A stretch of 52,270 nt of DNA from Bacillota bacterium (GCA_021781745.1 JAJXWH010000037.1:1-52270), one strand, 5' to 3'. Positions 17,624-27,244 are shown, numbered from the stretch's first letter. A program made the numbers and translations. Notes: generated by a model from the sequence alone, not told the origin.

Positions 17624-20600
17624 ATGAGATTAAAAGGGTTATTAGAGCCCTTGGAAGGTAGTATAGAATTTCAAAATATAATGCAAGGTATTGAAAGAAA
17701 AAAATACCCTATTGGTATATATGGTGCATCTGAGTCTGGTAGAGGATACATTTTAGGTGGAATTTTTGAGAATATTGATAAGTCTATGGTAATTGTTACG
17801 CAAAGTGATATGGAGGCAAAAAACCTTTATGAAGACTTGATATTTTATACCAATGAAGTATATTATTTTCCAATAAGAGAAATGGTTTTCTATAATATTG
17901 ATGCTATTTCTGGTGATTTAAGATGGGCTAGATTAAAAGTAATAAATGAAATACTAAATAAGAAGAAGAAAATAATAGTAACATCTATAGAGGCCTTTGC
18001 AGCTAAATATACTCCGCATAAGTTATTTTTGGAGTATAGCATGAAGTTAAAAGAAGGCGACGAAGTTAACCTTACTGAAATATCAAAGAAATTAATTCAA
18101 TCAGGTTATGAAAGAGTGGAAATGGTTGAAGGTAAGGGGCAGTTCTCACTGAGAGGTGGAATATTAGATGTGTTTCCGACAGGTTCAACTTATCCATATA
18201 GGGTTGAGCTTTTTGGTGATGAGATAGAATCTATTAGAACGTTCAATACGGAATCCCAAAGAAGTATTGAAAAAGTAAAGAAAATAGATATTTTTCCAGC
18301 AAAAGAGATAATAATATCTGAAGAAACGTTAAAACTTGGGCGTGATAACTTAAAAGAAGAGTTTGATAAGATTGCTTCAAGTGATAGCGATAATGAAAGA
18401 ATAGAGAAGTTAAGAAAAATATTAAATAAAAACTTAGAAGTGTTAGAAGAAACATCCTCTTTTGAAACCATTGACAGCTATTTAACGTACTTTGTGAAGC
18501 AGCCAGAAACACTTTTTGATTATTTTAAAGATTATTTTGTTATTGTTGATAATGTACAAAGATGCAAAGGAAAATTAGAATCTACATATATAGAATTTGA
18601 AGAAAATTTTACAGCTTTCTCTCAAAGGGGAGATATTTTCCCAGGGCAAGGAAATTTATTAATTAATAAGGAAGAAGTATTAGGATTATTTGAAGATCAA
18701 AAAATTGCTTTTTTTGAAGCGTTAAGTAAGGCTACAGATTGGCTAAGACCGTTGTTAACAGTCAACGTAGCACAAATAACATTAAATAATTATCAAGGTC
18801 AATTAGATTTATTAATCGAAGATATTTTAAATAAGAAAAAGGCAGGATATAAAACTTTAATATTATCGGGAACAAGAGCAAGGGGGGAACGTCTAGTCGG
18901 AACCTTAAGAGATAGGGAAATAGAAAGTGTTTATAGGGATAATGTTGATGATATTTCTTATGGTGAAGTTGTAATAACCTTTGGAAATCAGCTAAAGGGT
19001 TTTGAATATCCCGAGTATAAGGTTTGTGTAATATCAGATAGGGAAGTATTTGGTGAAGCAAAAAGAAAGCTAAGAACTAGTAAATCAAAGAAAAAGGGAA
19101 TCTCCAAAATTAAGAGTTTTGCTGAGTTGAAACCTGGGGATTATGTAGTTCATGCTAATCATGGTATTGGTGTATATAAGGGAATCAAACAAATTGATGT
19201 TGGGGGACATAAAAGAGATTATTTAGATATTGTATATGATAAAGGCGATAAATTATACGTTCCAGTAGATCAACTTGATTTGATACAAAAATATATTGGT
19301 AGTGAAGGGAAATCTCCCAAGGTTAACAAGCTTGGAAGTGCTGAGTGGCAAAAGGCAAAAGCAAAGGCTAGAAAATCAATTAATGAAATAGCTGATGATC
19401 TAGTTAAACTTTATGCCATGAGAAGTACTGTAAAAGGACATAAGTTTCCTAAAGATACTGAATGGCAAAAGCAATTTGAAGATGAATTCCCTTTTGAAGA
19501 AACGCCAGACCAGTTGACATCACTAGAAGAAATAAAGTATGATATGGAATCAGATAAACCAATGGACAGACTTTTATGTGGCGATGTTGGATATGGTAAA
19601 ACTGAGGTTGCACTAAGGGCTGCATTTAAGGCTGTTATGGATGGGAAACAAGTTGCAATATTAGTTCCTACCACTATTTTGGCAGAGCAACATTACAAAA
19701 ATATTAAAAATAGATTTTCAGACTTTCCAATAAAAATAGATATGGTTAGCAGATTTAGAACTGCAAAACAGCAAAAAGAAATTCTACAAAAGGTGAAGGA
19801 AGGTAATCTAGATATCTTAATTGGGACTCATAGATTAGTATCTAAGGATATCCAATTTAAAGATTTAGGATTATTGATAGTAGATGAAGAGCAAAGATTT
19901 GGAGTAAAGCAGAAGGAACAAATTAAGGGAATTAAGAAGAATGTTGACGTTTTAACTTTAAGTGCAACTCCAATACCTAGAACGCTTCATATGTCATTAA
20001 GTGGAGTTAGAGATATCTCTGTCATTGAAACACCGCCAGAGGAAAGATATCCTGTTCAAACATATGTTGTAGAACAAAATGATCAACTTATAAGAGACGC
20101 TATATTAAGAGAAATTGGCAGAGGTGGCCAGGTTTATTTTGTATACAATAGAGTGGAAGATATTGAAAGAATGGCAAAATACGTTCAAGCATTAGTACCA
20201 GAAAGCAAGGTTGGGGTTGCTCATGGTCAAATGGCAGAAAGACAACTCGAAAAAGAGATGTATGATTTTATGTCAGAAGAATACAATGTACTAGTTTGCA
20301 CAACAATAATAGAAACAGGAATGGACATCCAAAATGTAAATACAATAATAATTTACGATGCAGATAAAATGGGACTTTCTCAGTTATATCAATTAAGGGG
20401 AAGAGTAGGCAGATCTAATAGGATAGCATATGCATACCTTTTATATACCAAAGATAAAGTTTTAACAGAGGTAGCAGAGAAAAGACTTAAAGCATTAAAA
20501 GATTTTACTGAGCTGGGATCTGGATTTAAGATAGCCATGAGAGATCTTGAAATCAGAGGTGCAGGTAACATGATGGGTTCATCCCAACATGGCCATATGG

Positions 20601-21124
20601 CATCAATAGGATATGATTTATACTGTAGAATGCTTGAAGATACAGTTAAACTGCTCAAGGGAGAAATTCAAAAGGAACCAATAGAAACTACGTTAGATAT
20701 AAAAGTAGATGCTTTTATATCAGAAAATTATATTGAAGATGAAATACAAAAGATTGAAGTATACAAGAAGATAGCAGCAATCGAAAGTATAGATGACTAC
20801 AATGACATAAAAGAAGAATTGGAGGATAGATATTCTAAGATACCAGAACCTGTATATAATTTAATGGATATTGCCTATATAAAAAGTCAAGCTAAATCTA
20901 TATTCATTGAAGAGATAAAAGAAACTCCAAAAGAAATATTGTTTAAATTTGCGCAAGGTGAAAGTGATTATAAGAACACTTTTAAAATATTGATGGATAA
21001 ATATAAAAATAGCGTTGTGCTTAAATTTGGAGCAAATCCATATTTTGCGTTTAAATTAAAACATATAAAGAAAGAAAATAAACTAGAATTTTTGAAAGAA
21101 GTATTTAATGACATAATATTGTAA
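17624..21124 (+). CDS. mfd: Transcription-repair coupling factor
   Basis: Mfd pushes stalled RNA polymerase off DNA lesions and recruits UvrA. The start is placed at ATG 17624 (MRLKGLLEPLEG), which has ggaagg eight bases upstream; an in-frame GTG at 17615 lies within that Shine-Dalgarno. The 1166 residues show a UvrB-like N-terminal part (GRGYILGG, QFSLRGGILDVFPTG) and the RNA-polymerase interaction domain (ELKPGDYVVHANHGIGVYKG). The translocase follows, with Walker A GDVGYGKTEVALRA (about 650), VDEEQRFGVKQKE and ATPIPRTLHMSLSG; then LRGRVGRSNRIAYAYL and the C-terminal domain. Membership of a pth-mfd operon is likely. Confidence 0.97.
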   Translation: MRLKGLLEPLEGSIEFQNIMQGIERKKYPIGIYGASESGRGYILGGIFENIDKSMVIVTQSDMEAKNLYEDLIFYTNEVYYFPIREMVFYNIDAISGDLRWARLKVINEILNKKKKIIVTSIEAFAAKYTPHKLFLEYSMKLKEGDEVNLTEISKKLIQSGYERVEMVEGKGQFSLRGGILDVFPTGSTYPYRVELFGDEIESIRTFNTESQRSIEKVKKIDIFPAKEIIISEETLKLGRDNLKEEFDKIASSDSDNERIEKLRKILNKNLEVLEETSSFETIDSYLTYFVKQPETLFDYFKDYFVIVDNVQRCKGKLESTYIEFEENFTAFSQRGDIFPGQGNLLINKEEVLGLFEDQKIAFFEALSKATDWLRPLLTVNVAQITLNNYQGQLDLLIEDILNKKKAGYKTLILSGTRARGERLVGTLRDREIESVYRDNVDDISYGEVVITFGNQLKGFEYPEYKVCVISDREVFGEAKRKLRTSKSKKKGISKIKSFAELKPGDYVVHANHGIGVYKGIKQIDVGGHKRDYLDIVYDKGDKLYVPVDQLDLIQKYIGSEGKSPKVNKLGSAEWQKAKAKARKSINEIADDLVKLYAMRSTVKGHKFPKDTEWQKQFEDEFPFEETPDQLTSLEEIKYDMESDKPMDRLLCGDVGYGKTEVALRAAFKAVMDGKQVAILVPTTILAEQHYKNIKNRFSDFPIKIDMVSRFRTAKQQKEILQKVKEGNLDILIGTHRLVSKDIQFKDLGLLIVDEEQRFGVKQKEQIKGIKKNVDVLTLSATPIPRTLHMSLSGVRDISVIETPPEERYPVQTYVVEQNDQLIRDAILREIGRGGQVYFVYNRVEDIERMAKYVQALVPESKVGVAHGQMAERQLEKEMYDFMSEEYNVLVCTTIIETGMDIQNVNTIIIYDADKMGLSQLYQLRGRVGRSNRIAYAYLLYTKDKVLTEVAEKRLKALKDFTELGSGFKIAMRDLEIRGAGNMMGSSQHGHMASIGYDLYCRMLEDTVKLLKGEIQKEPIETTLDIKVDAFISENYIEDEIQKIEVYKKIAAIESIDDYNDIKEELEDRYSKIPEPVYNLMDIAYIKSQAKSIFIEEIKETPKEILFKFAQGESDYKNTFKILMDKYKNSVVLKFGANPYFAFKLKHIKKENKLEFLKEVFNDIIL

Positions 21125-21325
21125 CAAATATATGATATAAATGAAAAGTAATAGAAATAAAATGGCGCAAAAAATTTGAATAATAAAAATAATATTGATA
21201 TACTAATATTATGACTTTTTCAGTACGACATCTTTAAAAGATAACATTATCTAGTTCAATATACATAGGATATTTTGATAGGTTACTTTTTTAAGATTAA
21301 ATATAAGATAAGCGAGGGGAAAATT

Positions 21326-22354
21326 TTGAAAAAATTAAAAAAAATTATTGCATCGGTGGCTTTATGTGCAATTGCAGTATCAGCTATGGGATGTAAGATG
21401 ATTGAAAAGACACCAGAGGCAATACAAAATACAGTTCTTGCAACAGTTGGAAATGAAAAAATAACAAAAGGTGATTTAGATAAACAAATAGGTCCACAGT
21501 TAAAGCAGCAGTTTGGTGATGATTATGAGACTAATGACAAAGTTAAAGATCAAGTAAAACAGGCAAAGCAAAAAGGATTAGATAGTCTGGTAACTCAAAA
21601 GGTGCTTTTGCAAGAAGCAACTATATTAAATCTAAAGCCATCTGATGATGATTTAAATAAAAAAGTTGATGACCAAATTAATCAATATAAAACTCAATAT
21701 CCTGAGGAAGGGCAATTTGAGAGTGTCTTACAACAAAATGGATTAACAGAAGATCAACTTAGAAGTATGTTAAAGGATCAGCTTGTAATGCAGGCAGTTC
21801 AAGATAATATATTAAAGGACGTAGCTGTTACAGATGATGAAGTCCAAACATATTATAATGAAAATAAAGATTCTAAGTATACACAAGGGGCAGGTGCGAC
21901 TGCTTCACATATTCTAATAGCTGAGAAAGCTAGTGATGGGAAAACAGTAGATTTCGATGCTTCATTAAAAAAAGCTAATGAAATAAAAGCAAAACTAGAC
22001 GCTGGTGCTGATTTTGCAACATTAGCTAAAGAAAATTCAGCAGATCCAGGAAGTAAGGATAAAGGTGGAAGTTTAGGATTTGTAGCATATAATTCAACAG
22101 ATTTAGTTCCAGAATTTATGAATGGATTTAAGAATTTAAAAGAGGGAGAAATTTCAGCACCAGTAAAGAGTCAATATGGTTATCACATAATAAAGGCAAC
22201 AGGATTAAAAGGTGCTCAAGTAACTCCTTTTGACCAAGTAAAGGATCAAATTAAATCAACTTTATTACAACAAAAGCAAGGTGATACTTTTAATTCAAAG
22301 ATAACAGAATGGAAAAATGATTTAAAAGTAAAAACATATGAAGATAGATTGTAA
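21326..22354 (+). CDS. PrsA/SurA-type peptidyl-prolyl isomerase lipoprotein
   Basis: The start is TTG 21326, preceded by gcgagggga; the longer frame from 21275 lacks a Shine-Dalgarno. The 342-residue product begins with a lipoprotein signal peptide: KKLKK, a hydrophobic stretch, then VSAMGC with the lipidated Cys at position 23. A SurA-like chaperone region follows (TVGNEKITKGDLDKQIG ...). A parvulin PpiC domain comes next (ASHILIAEKA, FATLAKENSADPGS, KGGSLGFV, VKSQYGYHIIKATG), and a short helical tail ends the protein. It would help fold secreted proteins on the outer face of the membrane. In Bacillus the yabK-yabM interval lacks prsA, so this placement is clostridial. A strong terminator follows. 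Confidence 0.9.
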   Translation: MKKLKKIIASVALCAIAVSAMGCKMIEKTPEAIQNTVLATVGNEKITKGDLDKQIGPQLKQQFGDDYETNDKVKDQVKQAKQKGLDSLVTQKVLLQEATILNLKPSDDDLNKKVDDQINQYKTQYPEEGQFESVLQQNGLTEDQLRSMLKDQLVMQAVQDNILKDVAVTDDEVQTYYNENKDSKYTQGAGATASHILIAEKASDGKTVDFDASLKKANEIKAKLDAGADFATLAKENSADPGSKDKGGSLGFVAYNSTDLVPEFMNGFKNLKEGEISAPVKSQYGYHIIKATGLKGAQVTPFDQVKDQIKSTLLQQKQGDTFNSKITEWKNDLKVKTYEDRL

Positions 22355-22403
22355 TTTGAAATAATTAAGAATGAAAATAAGAATATTTAACGGTTAAGAG
22401 TTG

Positions 22404-22446
22404 AACTGCCTTAAAATAGTATAGTACTATTTTAAGGCAGTTTTTA
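22404..22446 (+). terminator. Strong rho-independent terminator after prsA-like gene
   Basis: A perfect 18-bp stem starting AACTGCCTTAAAATAGTA, loop TAG, followed by TTTATATT. It separates the mfd/prsA unit from spoVT. Confidence 0.95.
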
Positions 22447-22642
22447 TATTTAGGTCTATAAATGTTAATAATATGAGTGGATAAATAAATTTAAAATATA
22501 TGTAAAAATGGGTCTATATTTAGCCTTAGTATTGTTCAAAAAATACTTATATAAAATTTGTCTATAAGTGTATAAAATTTCTAGAAATTCAAATAATAAT
22601 ACTGCAACCAATTAATAGAGTTATAAGGAGGTTATATAACCA

Positions 22643-23191
22643 ATGAAGGCAACAGGAATTGTTAGAAGGATTGATGATTTAGGAAGAGTGGTAATACCAA
22701 AGGAAATAAGGAGAACATTAAGAATAAGAGAAGGAGATCCGCTAGAAATATTTACTGATAGAGATGGCGGTGTTATTCTAAAGAAATATTCCCCAATTGA
22801 AGAGCTTACTAATTTTTCAAAAGAATATTGTGAAAGCTTACAACAAGTTATAGGTAATATTGTACTAATAGCTGATAAAGATGCATTTGTATCAGTAAGT
22901 GGAGCACCTAAAAAAGATTACATAGAAAGAAAAGTAAGCAGTGAATTAGAAAAAATAATGGATGGAAGAAAAACTGTCTTATTAAGTAAGGCTAATAATT
23001 CAGTAATACCATTACATAACGATGATGATGAAAGTGTGTACACTAGTCAAGTTATATCACCAATTATAGCAGAAGGTGATGAAATTGGTGCTGTAATTAT
23101 ATTATCAAAAGAAGATGTAGAGCTTGGTGAAGTTGAAACAAAATTAGTTGAAACAGCAGCGGCATTTTTAGGAAAACAAATGGAGCAATAA
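22643..23191 (+). CDS. spoVT: Stage V sporulation protein T (AbrB-type regulator)
   Basis: A 182-residue forespore transcription regulator. Residues 1-50 are a swapped-hairpin AbrB DNA-binding domain almost invariant in the family: MKATGIVRRIDDLGRVVIPK, then RTLRIREGDPLEIF. Residues 55-182 form a GAF domain (FVSVSGAPKKDYIERKVSSE, SPIIAEGDEIGAVII). In Bacillus it is made under sigma-G and tunes late forespore genes. ATG 22643 follows ataaggaggt. TGTATA at 22567-22572 with AT-rich sequence 15 bp on could be a sigma-G element but is too weak to call. The next gene, spoVB-like, is the same neighbour as in Bacillus. Confidence 0.96.
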   Translation: MKATGIVRRIDDLGRVVIPKEIRRTLRIREGDPLEIFTDRDGGVILKKYSPIEELTNFSKEYCESLQQVIGNIVLIADKDAFVSVSGAPKKDYIERKVSSELEKIMDGRKTVLLSKANNSVIPLHNDDDESVYTSQVISPIIAEGDEIGAVIILSKEDVELGEVETKLVETAAAFLGKQMEQ

Positions 23192-23233
23192 TATCAATAA
23201 ATTAGTTGCAGTATGAAAAATAAAAGGAATAAT

Positions 23234-23289
23234 ACCTCTAAACTTACAATAATAATAATTATTAATAATATGTAAGTTTGGAGGTGTTT
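23234..23289 (+). promoter_or_regulatory. Hairpin that pairs with the Shine-Dalgarno of the spoVB-like gene
   Basis: ACCTCTAAACTTACA (23234-23248) pairs with TGTAAGTTTGGAGGT (23271-23285) with one G-U. The right arm contains GGAGGT, the only Shine-Dalgarno for ATG 23291, and is followed by GTTTT. The structure can act as the spoVT terminator and would also block ribosome access in transcripts that read through from spoVT. Confidence 0.7.
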
Positions 23290-23290
23290 T

Positions 23291-24826
23291 ATGAATAAGC
23301 AATCCCTAATAAAGGGGAGTATCATTCTTGGAGTTGCGGGAATATTAACTAGATTTTTAGGATTATTCTTTAGGTGGCCGCTGATAATGTTAATTGGCGA
23401 TGAAGGGATAGGATATTATCAAATGTCATATCCACTGTATATGTTTTTTATCGCCATGGCTTCAGGAGTACCTGTTGCAATTTCAAAAATGATATCGGAA
23501 AAGAATGCAACTAATGATATATATGGAAGTTTCGAAGTGATGAAAGAGTCAGCCATTTTAATGACAATAATAGGGACAGGCACTACAGTAGCATTATTCT
23601 TTTTTGCAAGACCAATAATAGCATTTTTAAAATGGGATTCAAAAGCATACTATTCACTAATAGGAATATCATTTGCACCAATTGTAATATCATTTGTGAC
23701 AATATTTAGAGGTTTCTTTCAAGGATTACAGAATATGACGCCATCAGCCATATCACAAATAATAGAACAAATTGGAAGAGTCATATTTGGTGTAGGACTA
23801 GCTGTATTTTTATTACCAAAAGGAATTGAATATTCGGCAGGAGGCGCAGCTTTTGGAGCTACCGCTGGTGCAGTTCTTGGAGGAACATATTTATACACAA
23901 ATTATAAAAAAATTAAGAAGAATTATAAAGTAAAAAAAGTAAAAAGTAATCCTGAAATATTAAATACAATATTAAAAATTGCAATACCGATATCGTTGGG
24001 AACAACTGTTAGCAGCATTATGAACTTGATTGATTCAATATTAGTTCCGCAAAAGTTACTGCAAGCCGGCTTTACAAATACACAGGCAACTGTACTCTAT
24101 GCTCAATTAACTGGGAAGGCGTCTGTAATTATAAATATTCCATTAACTCTCTCTATGGCCATTTGCACATCTTTAATTCCAATTATAGCTGAGAATTTTG
24201 TTCTGAGGAGGCGGAAAGAGCTTAAGGATAAAATAGATGTATCGATGAAAATGGCAGCTGTAATAGCAATTCCTTGTACCTTTGGACTTTTCTTTTTAGC
24301 TGAGCCGGTAATGAAGTTTATATTTCCAGGTAGATTTGAAGGAATAGAAATATTGAAATATTTATCATTAACTATTCCTTTTATAATAATAACTCAAACA
24401 ACAACAGCGATTTTGCAAGGAACAGGTAATTACATTAAACCTGTTATTAACTTATTATGTGGATGCATAGTAAAGATAATATTAACTTGGACATTAGTTT
24501 CCATGGAGGCTATTAATATATACGGTGCAGTTATTGCGAGTCTTAGTGCTTATGCATTTGTAAGTATATTAAATATAATAACTATGAAACTTACATTAAA
24601 GGTAAAATTAAATTTATATGAAATTATAATTAAACCAGCATATGCATCGACTATTATGATGCTATTGGTATTAATTAGTTATAATATTATATATAGGAAT
24701 ACAATAAGTAATGGAATATCTTGCTTAACATCTATATTTTTGGGTATGATAATATATATTATATTAATTATTGTATTTAAAGTTTTTAATGTGGAAGATA
24801 TAAAGAGTAGATTGAAAAGAAGATAA
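23291..24826 (+). CDS. MOP-superfamily flippase, SpoVB/YabM type
   Basis: A 511-residue integral membrane protein with about 14 hydrophobic helices, starting MNKQSLIKGSIILGVAGILT. The fold and motifs (FLGLFFRWPLIMLIGDEGIGYYQMSYPLY, GFFQGLQNMTP) place it in the polysaccharide/lipid II flippase branch of the MATE/MOP superfamily. SpoVB is required for spore cortex synthesis in Bacillus, and YabM is its paralogue located, as here, between spoVT and yabN. From context I favour the YabM position. The substrate is inferred to be a lipid-linked cell-wall precursor. Its Shine-Dalgarno is buried in the hairpin at 23234, so translation may depend on where the transcript starts. Confidence 0.88.
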   Translation: MNKQSLIKGSIILGVAGILTRFLGLFFRWPLIMLIGDEGIGYYQMSYPLYMFFIAMASGVPVAISKMISEKNATNDIYGSFEVMKESAILMTIIGTGTTVALFFFARPIIAFLKWDSKAYYSLIGISFAPIVISFVTIFRGFFQGLQNMTPSAISQIIEQIGRVIFGVGLAVFLLPKGIEYSAGGAAFGATAGAVLGGTYLYTNYKKIKKNYKVKKVKSNPEILNTILKIAIPISLGTTVSSIMNLIDSILVPQKLLQAGFTNTQATVLYAQLTGKASVIINIPLTLSMAICTSLIPIIAENFVLRRRKELKDKIDVSMKMAAVIAIPCTFGLFFLAEPVMKFIFPGRFEGIEILKYLSLTIPFIIITQTTTAILQGTGNYIKPVINLLCGCIVKIILTWTLVSMEAINIYGAVIASLSAYAFVSILNIITMKLTLKVKLNLYEIIIKPAYASTIMMLLVLISYNIIYRNTISNGISCLTSIFLGMIIYIILIIVFKVFNVEDIKSRLKRR

Positions 24827-24842
24827 AAGGAGAGAGCCTCTA

Positions 24843-26294
24843 ATGATTAAAATAGTAGGATTAGGACCAGGAGCAAAGGATGCATTGACAATAGGAACAA
24901 TATGCGAACTTGAAAGTAATAGGAATATATTTTTAAGAACAGAAAAGCATCCAACAGTAGATTACTTAAGAGAAAAAAATATTAAATTTGGAACCTATGA
25001 TAACATGTATGAGAGCATAGATAGCTTTGATCAGGTATATTTAAGTATTGCAAATGATTTAATTAAGAAACAGAAAGAATTAGGAGATTTAATATATGCA
25101 GTACCTGGTCACCCTCTAGTTGCAGAAAAATCAGTATTTAACTTGATGAAACTATGTAATGAAAATAATATAGAATATAAAATACTACCTGCAGTAAGTT
25201 TCATTGATGCAATGATAGAAAGTCTTAAGATTGATCCTATAGAGGGAGTTAAGGTTATAGACTCCTTTGATATAGATAATCAGGTTTTGGACAAAAGAAT
25301 AGGGACTGTAATTACCCAAGTGTATAATCAATTAATAGCATCAGAAGTTAAGTTAAAATTACTAGAATATTATGACGATGAAACTGAAATTTATTACGTA
25401 AGAGCTGCAGGAATAGAGGGACAGGAAAGTATTAGAAAAATACTGTTATATGAGCTGGATATGCAAGAAGATATAGATTATTTAACGTCCATTTATATTC
25501 CAAAGGATATGAAAAATAAGAAGGATTTTTATGATCTCTTAGAAATAATAGAAAAGTTAAGGGGAGAGGATGGTTGTCCGTGGGATAGAGAACAAACTCA
25601 TAAATCTCTTGAAAAAGCACTAGTAGAAGAAAGTTATGAAGTTATAGATGCAATAGAACAAGAAGATGAAAATTCACTAATTGAGGAATTAGGGGATGTG
25701 CTCCTTCAAGTTGTTTTTCATGCTTCTATTGGAAAAGAGGATGGGTATTTTGATATAAGTGATGTGATAGAAGGCATTTGTAATAAGATGATAAATAGAC
25801 ATCCGCATGTGTTTAATAATTCTAGTGAAATAAATTCTTCAGAAGAAGTACTAGTAAAATGGGATGAACTAAAAAAAGGAGAAAAAGGGTATAAAAATAT
25901 TACCGAAGAAATGAGAGGAATAACAAAAGGTTTGCCAGCACTTTTAAGAGCACATAAAGTTCAAGAAAAAGCAAAAAAGGTTGGATTTGATTTTGAACAT
26001 ATTAATTTTGCAATAAATAAGGTAAAAGAAGAACTTAAAGAGGTAATTGATGTATATAATACAGAAAATGTGGAGAAAATAACAGAAGAAGTTGGAGATT
26101 TGTTATTTTCATGTGTTAACGTTGCAAGGTTTCTAAAAGTAGATGAAGAGATAGCATTAAATTATACTATAGACAAGTTTATAAAAAGATTTGAGTATAT
26201 TGAGAAGGCGGCAAAGGATGAAAATATTAAATTAACAAACATGAGTTTGGAGGAAATGGATAAACTTTGGGAAATTTCAAAAAAATTAGATTAA
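24843..26294 (+). CDS. YabN: tetrapyrrole methylase-like domain fused to MazG NTP pyrophosphohydrolase
   Basis: A 483-residue two-domain protein. Residues 1-225 resemble the tetrapyrrole (SAM-dependent) methylase fold: IVGLGPGAKDALTIGT, then YAVPGHPLVAEKSVF. Residues 230-483 are MazG, with the signature GEDGCPWDREQTHKSLEKAL, the metal-binding EESYEVIDAIE and EELGDVLLQVVFHA, and a second repeat (EEVGDLLFSCVNVARF). MazG hydrolyses (d)NTPs to NMP and pyrophosphate and is thought to remove aberrant nucleotides; the role of the methylase part is not settled. The gene starts 17 bp after the flippase gene with aggagaga upstream, so they are co-transcribed. Confidence 0.93.
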   Translation: MIKIVGLGPGAKDALTIGTICELESNRNIFLRTEKHPTVDYLREKNIKFGTYDNMYESIDSFDQVYLSIANDLIKKQKELGDLIYAVPGHPLVAEKSVFNLMKLCNENNIEYKILPAVSFIDAMIESLKIDPIEGVKVIDSFDIDNQVLDKRIGTVITQVYNQLIASEVKLKLLEYYDDETEIYYVRAAGIEGQESIRKILLYELDMQEDIDYLTSIYIPKDMKNKKDFYDLLEIIEKLRGEDGCPWDREQTHKSLEKALVEESYEVIDAIEQEDENSLIEELGDVLLQVVFHASIGKEDGYFDISDVIEGICNKMINRHPHVFNNSSEINSSEEVLVKWDELKKGEKGYKNITEEMRGITKGLPALLRAHKVQEKAKKVGFDFEHINFAINKVKEELKEVIDVYNTENVEKITEEVGDLLFSCVNVARFLKVDEEIALNYTIDKFIKRFEYIEKAAKDENIKLTNMSLEEMDKLWEISKKLD

Positions 26295-26396
26295 TCTATG
26301 ATTTAATTAAAGGAATTTTCTAGTTTATGCAGAATAATAATTTATAAAGAACTATGTTGTAACGATTTATTGGATTATTTAGTTATATATAGGAAA

Positions 26397-26411
26397 AGAA
26401 AGCGCTTTTTC
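26397..26411 (+). promoter_or_regulatory. cre-like palindrome upstream of the HU gene
   Basis: AGAAAGCGCTTTTTC fits the CcpA catabolite-response pattern (TGAAARCGYTTTCW) at most positions around the central CG, 100 bp before the start of hup. It could equally be a weak transcript-end hairpin for the preceding gene. Confidence 0.3.
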
Positions 26412-26513
26412 TATAGACGGGTAACTGAAGAGGTTATATAATAAAGAAGTGCAATTTAGTACATAAAGAAAACAGTTAAAAATATATAACTGGATTTTAA
26501 GGAGGATGTTATT

Positions 26514-26789
26514 GTGAATAAAGCAGAATTAATTACTAGTATGGCAGAAAAAAGTAAGTTAACAAAAAAAGATGCAGAATTAGCATTAAAGGCTTTAATT
26601 GAAAGCGTTGAGGAAGCTCTAGAAAAAGGAGAAAAAGTTCAACTAGTTGGTTTTGGAACTTTCGAAACAAGAGAAAGAGCAGCTAGAGAAGGAAGAAATC
26701 CTAGAACTAAAGAAGTTATAAACATTCCTGCAACAACTGTCCCAGTATTTAAAGCTGGTAAAGAATTCAAAGATAAAGTTAACAAGTAA
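26514..26789 (+). CDS. hup: DNA-binding protein HU
   Basis: A 91-residue histone-like protein that bends and compacts DNA as a dimer. It starts at GTG 26514 with aaggaggatg upstream. The sequence is standard: NKAELITSMAEKSKLTKKDA helices, the dimer core VQLVGFGTFETRERAAREG, the DNA-binding arm GRNPRTKEVINIPATTVPVF (the Pro in INIPA intercalates), and FKAGKEFKDKV at the end. It has its own terminator 30 bp downstream. Location between yabN and rqcP matches other clostridia (in Bacillus, hbs is elsewhere). Confidence 0.97.
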   Translation: MNKAELITSMAEKSKLTKKDAELALKALIESVEEALEKGEKVQLVGFGTFETRERAAREGRNPRTKEVINIPATTVPVFKAGKEFKDKVNK

Positions 26790-26817
26790 TAAAATACGAG
26801 TTAGACAGAGTGAATAT

Positions 26818-26843
26818 GAACCCGAGTTTTCTCGGGTTCTTTT
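26818..26843 (+). terminator. hup terminator
   Basis: A perfect 9-bp GC-rich stem GAACCCGAG/CTCGGGTTC with a TTTT loop, followed by TTTT. It ends 17 bp before the rqcP start, so read-through or attenuation of the next gene is plausible. Confidence 0.9.
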
Positions 26844-26859
26844 AGTGAAGGAGAAAATT

Positions 26860-27120
26860 ATGAGATTAGATAAATATTTAAAGGTATCTCGTATCATAAA
26901 GAGAAGAACTGTGGCTAAAGAAATATGTGAGAGTGGTCGTATACAAATAAATGATAAGGTGGCAAAGCCTTCAACAACAGTAAAAGAAGGTGACATAATT
27001 CAAATCACATTTGCCAATAGAATATTAAAAGCAGAAATAATTAATATAGCTGAACATGTAAGAAAAGAAGAAGCAAAAGATATGTATACAATTATTGAAG
27101 GTGAAGAAGATAAAGAGTAA
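26860..27120 (+). CDS. rqcP: S4-domain ribosome quality-control protein RqcP (YabO)
   Basis: The start at ATG 26860 is chosen over GTG 26845 because tgaaggagaa sits 6 bases before it. The 86-residue product is a minimal S4 protein: MRLDKYLKVSRIIKRRTVAK, SGRIQINDKVAKPST, VKEGDIIQI. This matches YabO/RqcP, the Hsp15-like factor that binds stalled 50S subunits with peptidyl-tRNA and works with RqcH in adding C-terminal alanine tails (known from Bacillus). The acidic tail DMYTIIEGEEDKE is typical. It lies in the conserved yabN-yabO-yabP-yabQ-divIC-yabR string. Confidence 0.9.
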   Translation: MRLDKYLKVSRIIKRRTVAKEICESGRIQINDKVAKPSTTVKEGDIIQITFANRILKAEIINIAEHVRKEEAKDMYTIIEGEEDKE

Positions 27121-27150
27121 GGGCTAATGAAGCTTTCTTACTCTTTCTTT
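27112..27150 (+). terminator. rqcP terminator
   Basis: AAAGAGTAAG/CTTACTCTTT form a perfect 10-bp stem around a loop of 15 nt, followed by CTTTAATTT. The left arm contains the rqcP stop codon. It separates rqcP from the sporulation genes yabP and yabQ. Confidence 0.8.
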
Positions 27151-27244
27151 AATTTATATATATGGTTATTATAAAAGATTCTGAATTCTAAATTACAATA
27201 TATTAACATATATTGTATAAGAAAAATGAATGGAGGAATCTTTG

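Noticed and set aside
22500..22642. Sigma-G promoter before spoVT
   Set aside because: TGTATA at 22567 is a possible -35, but no CATnnTA-like -10 is found at the right spacing.
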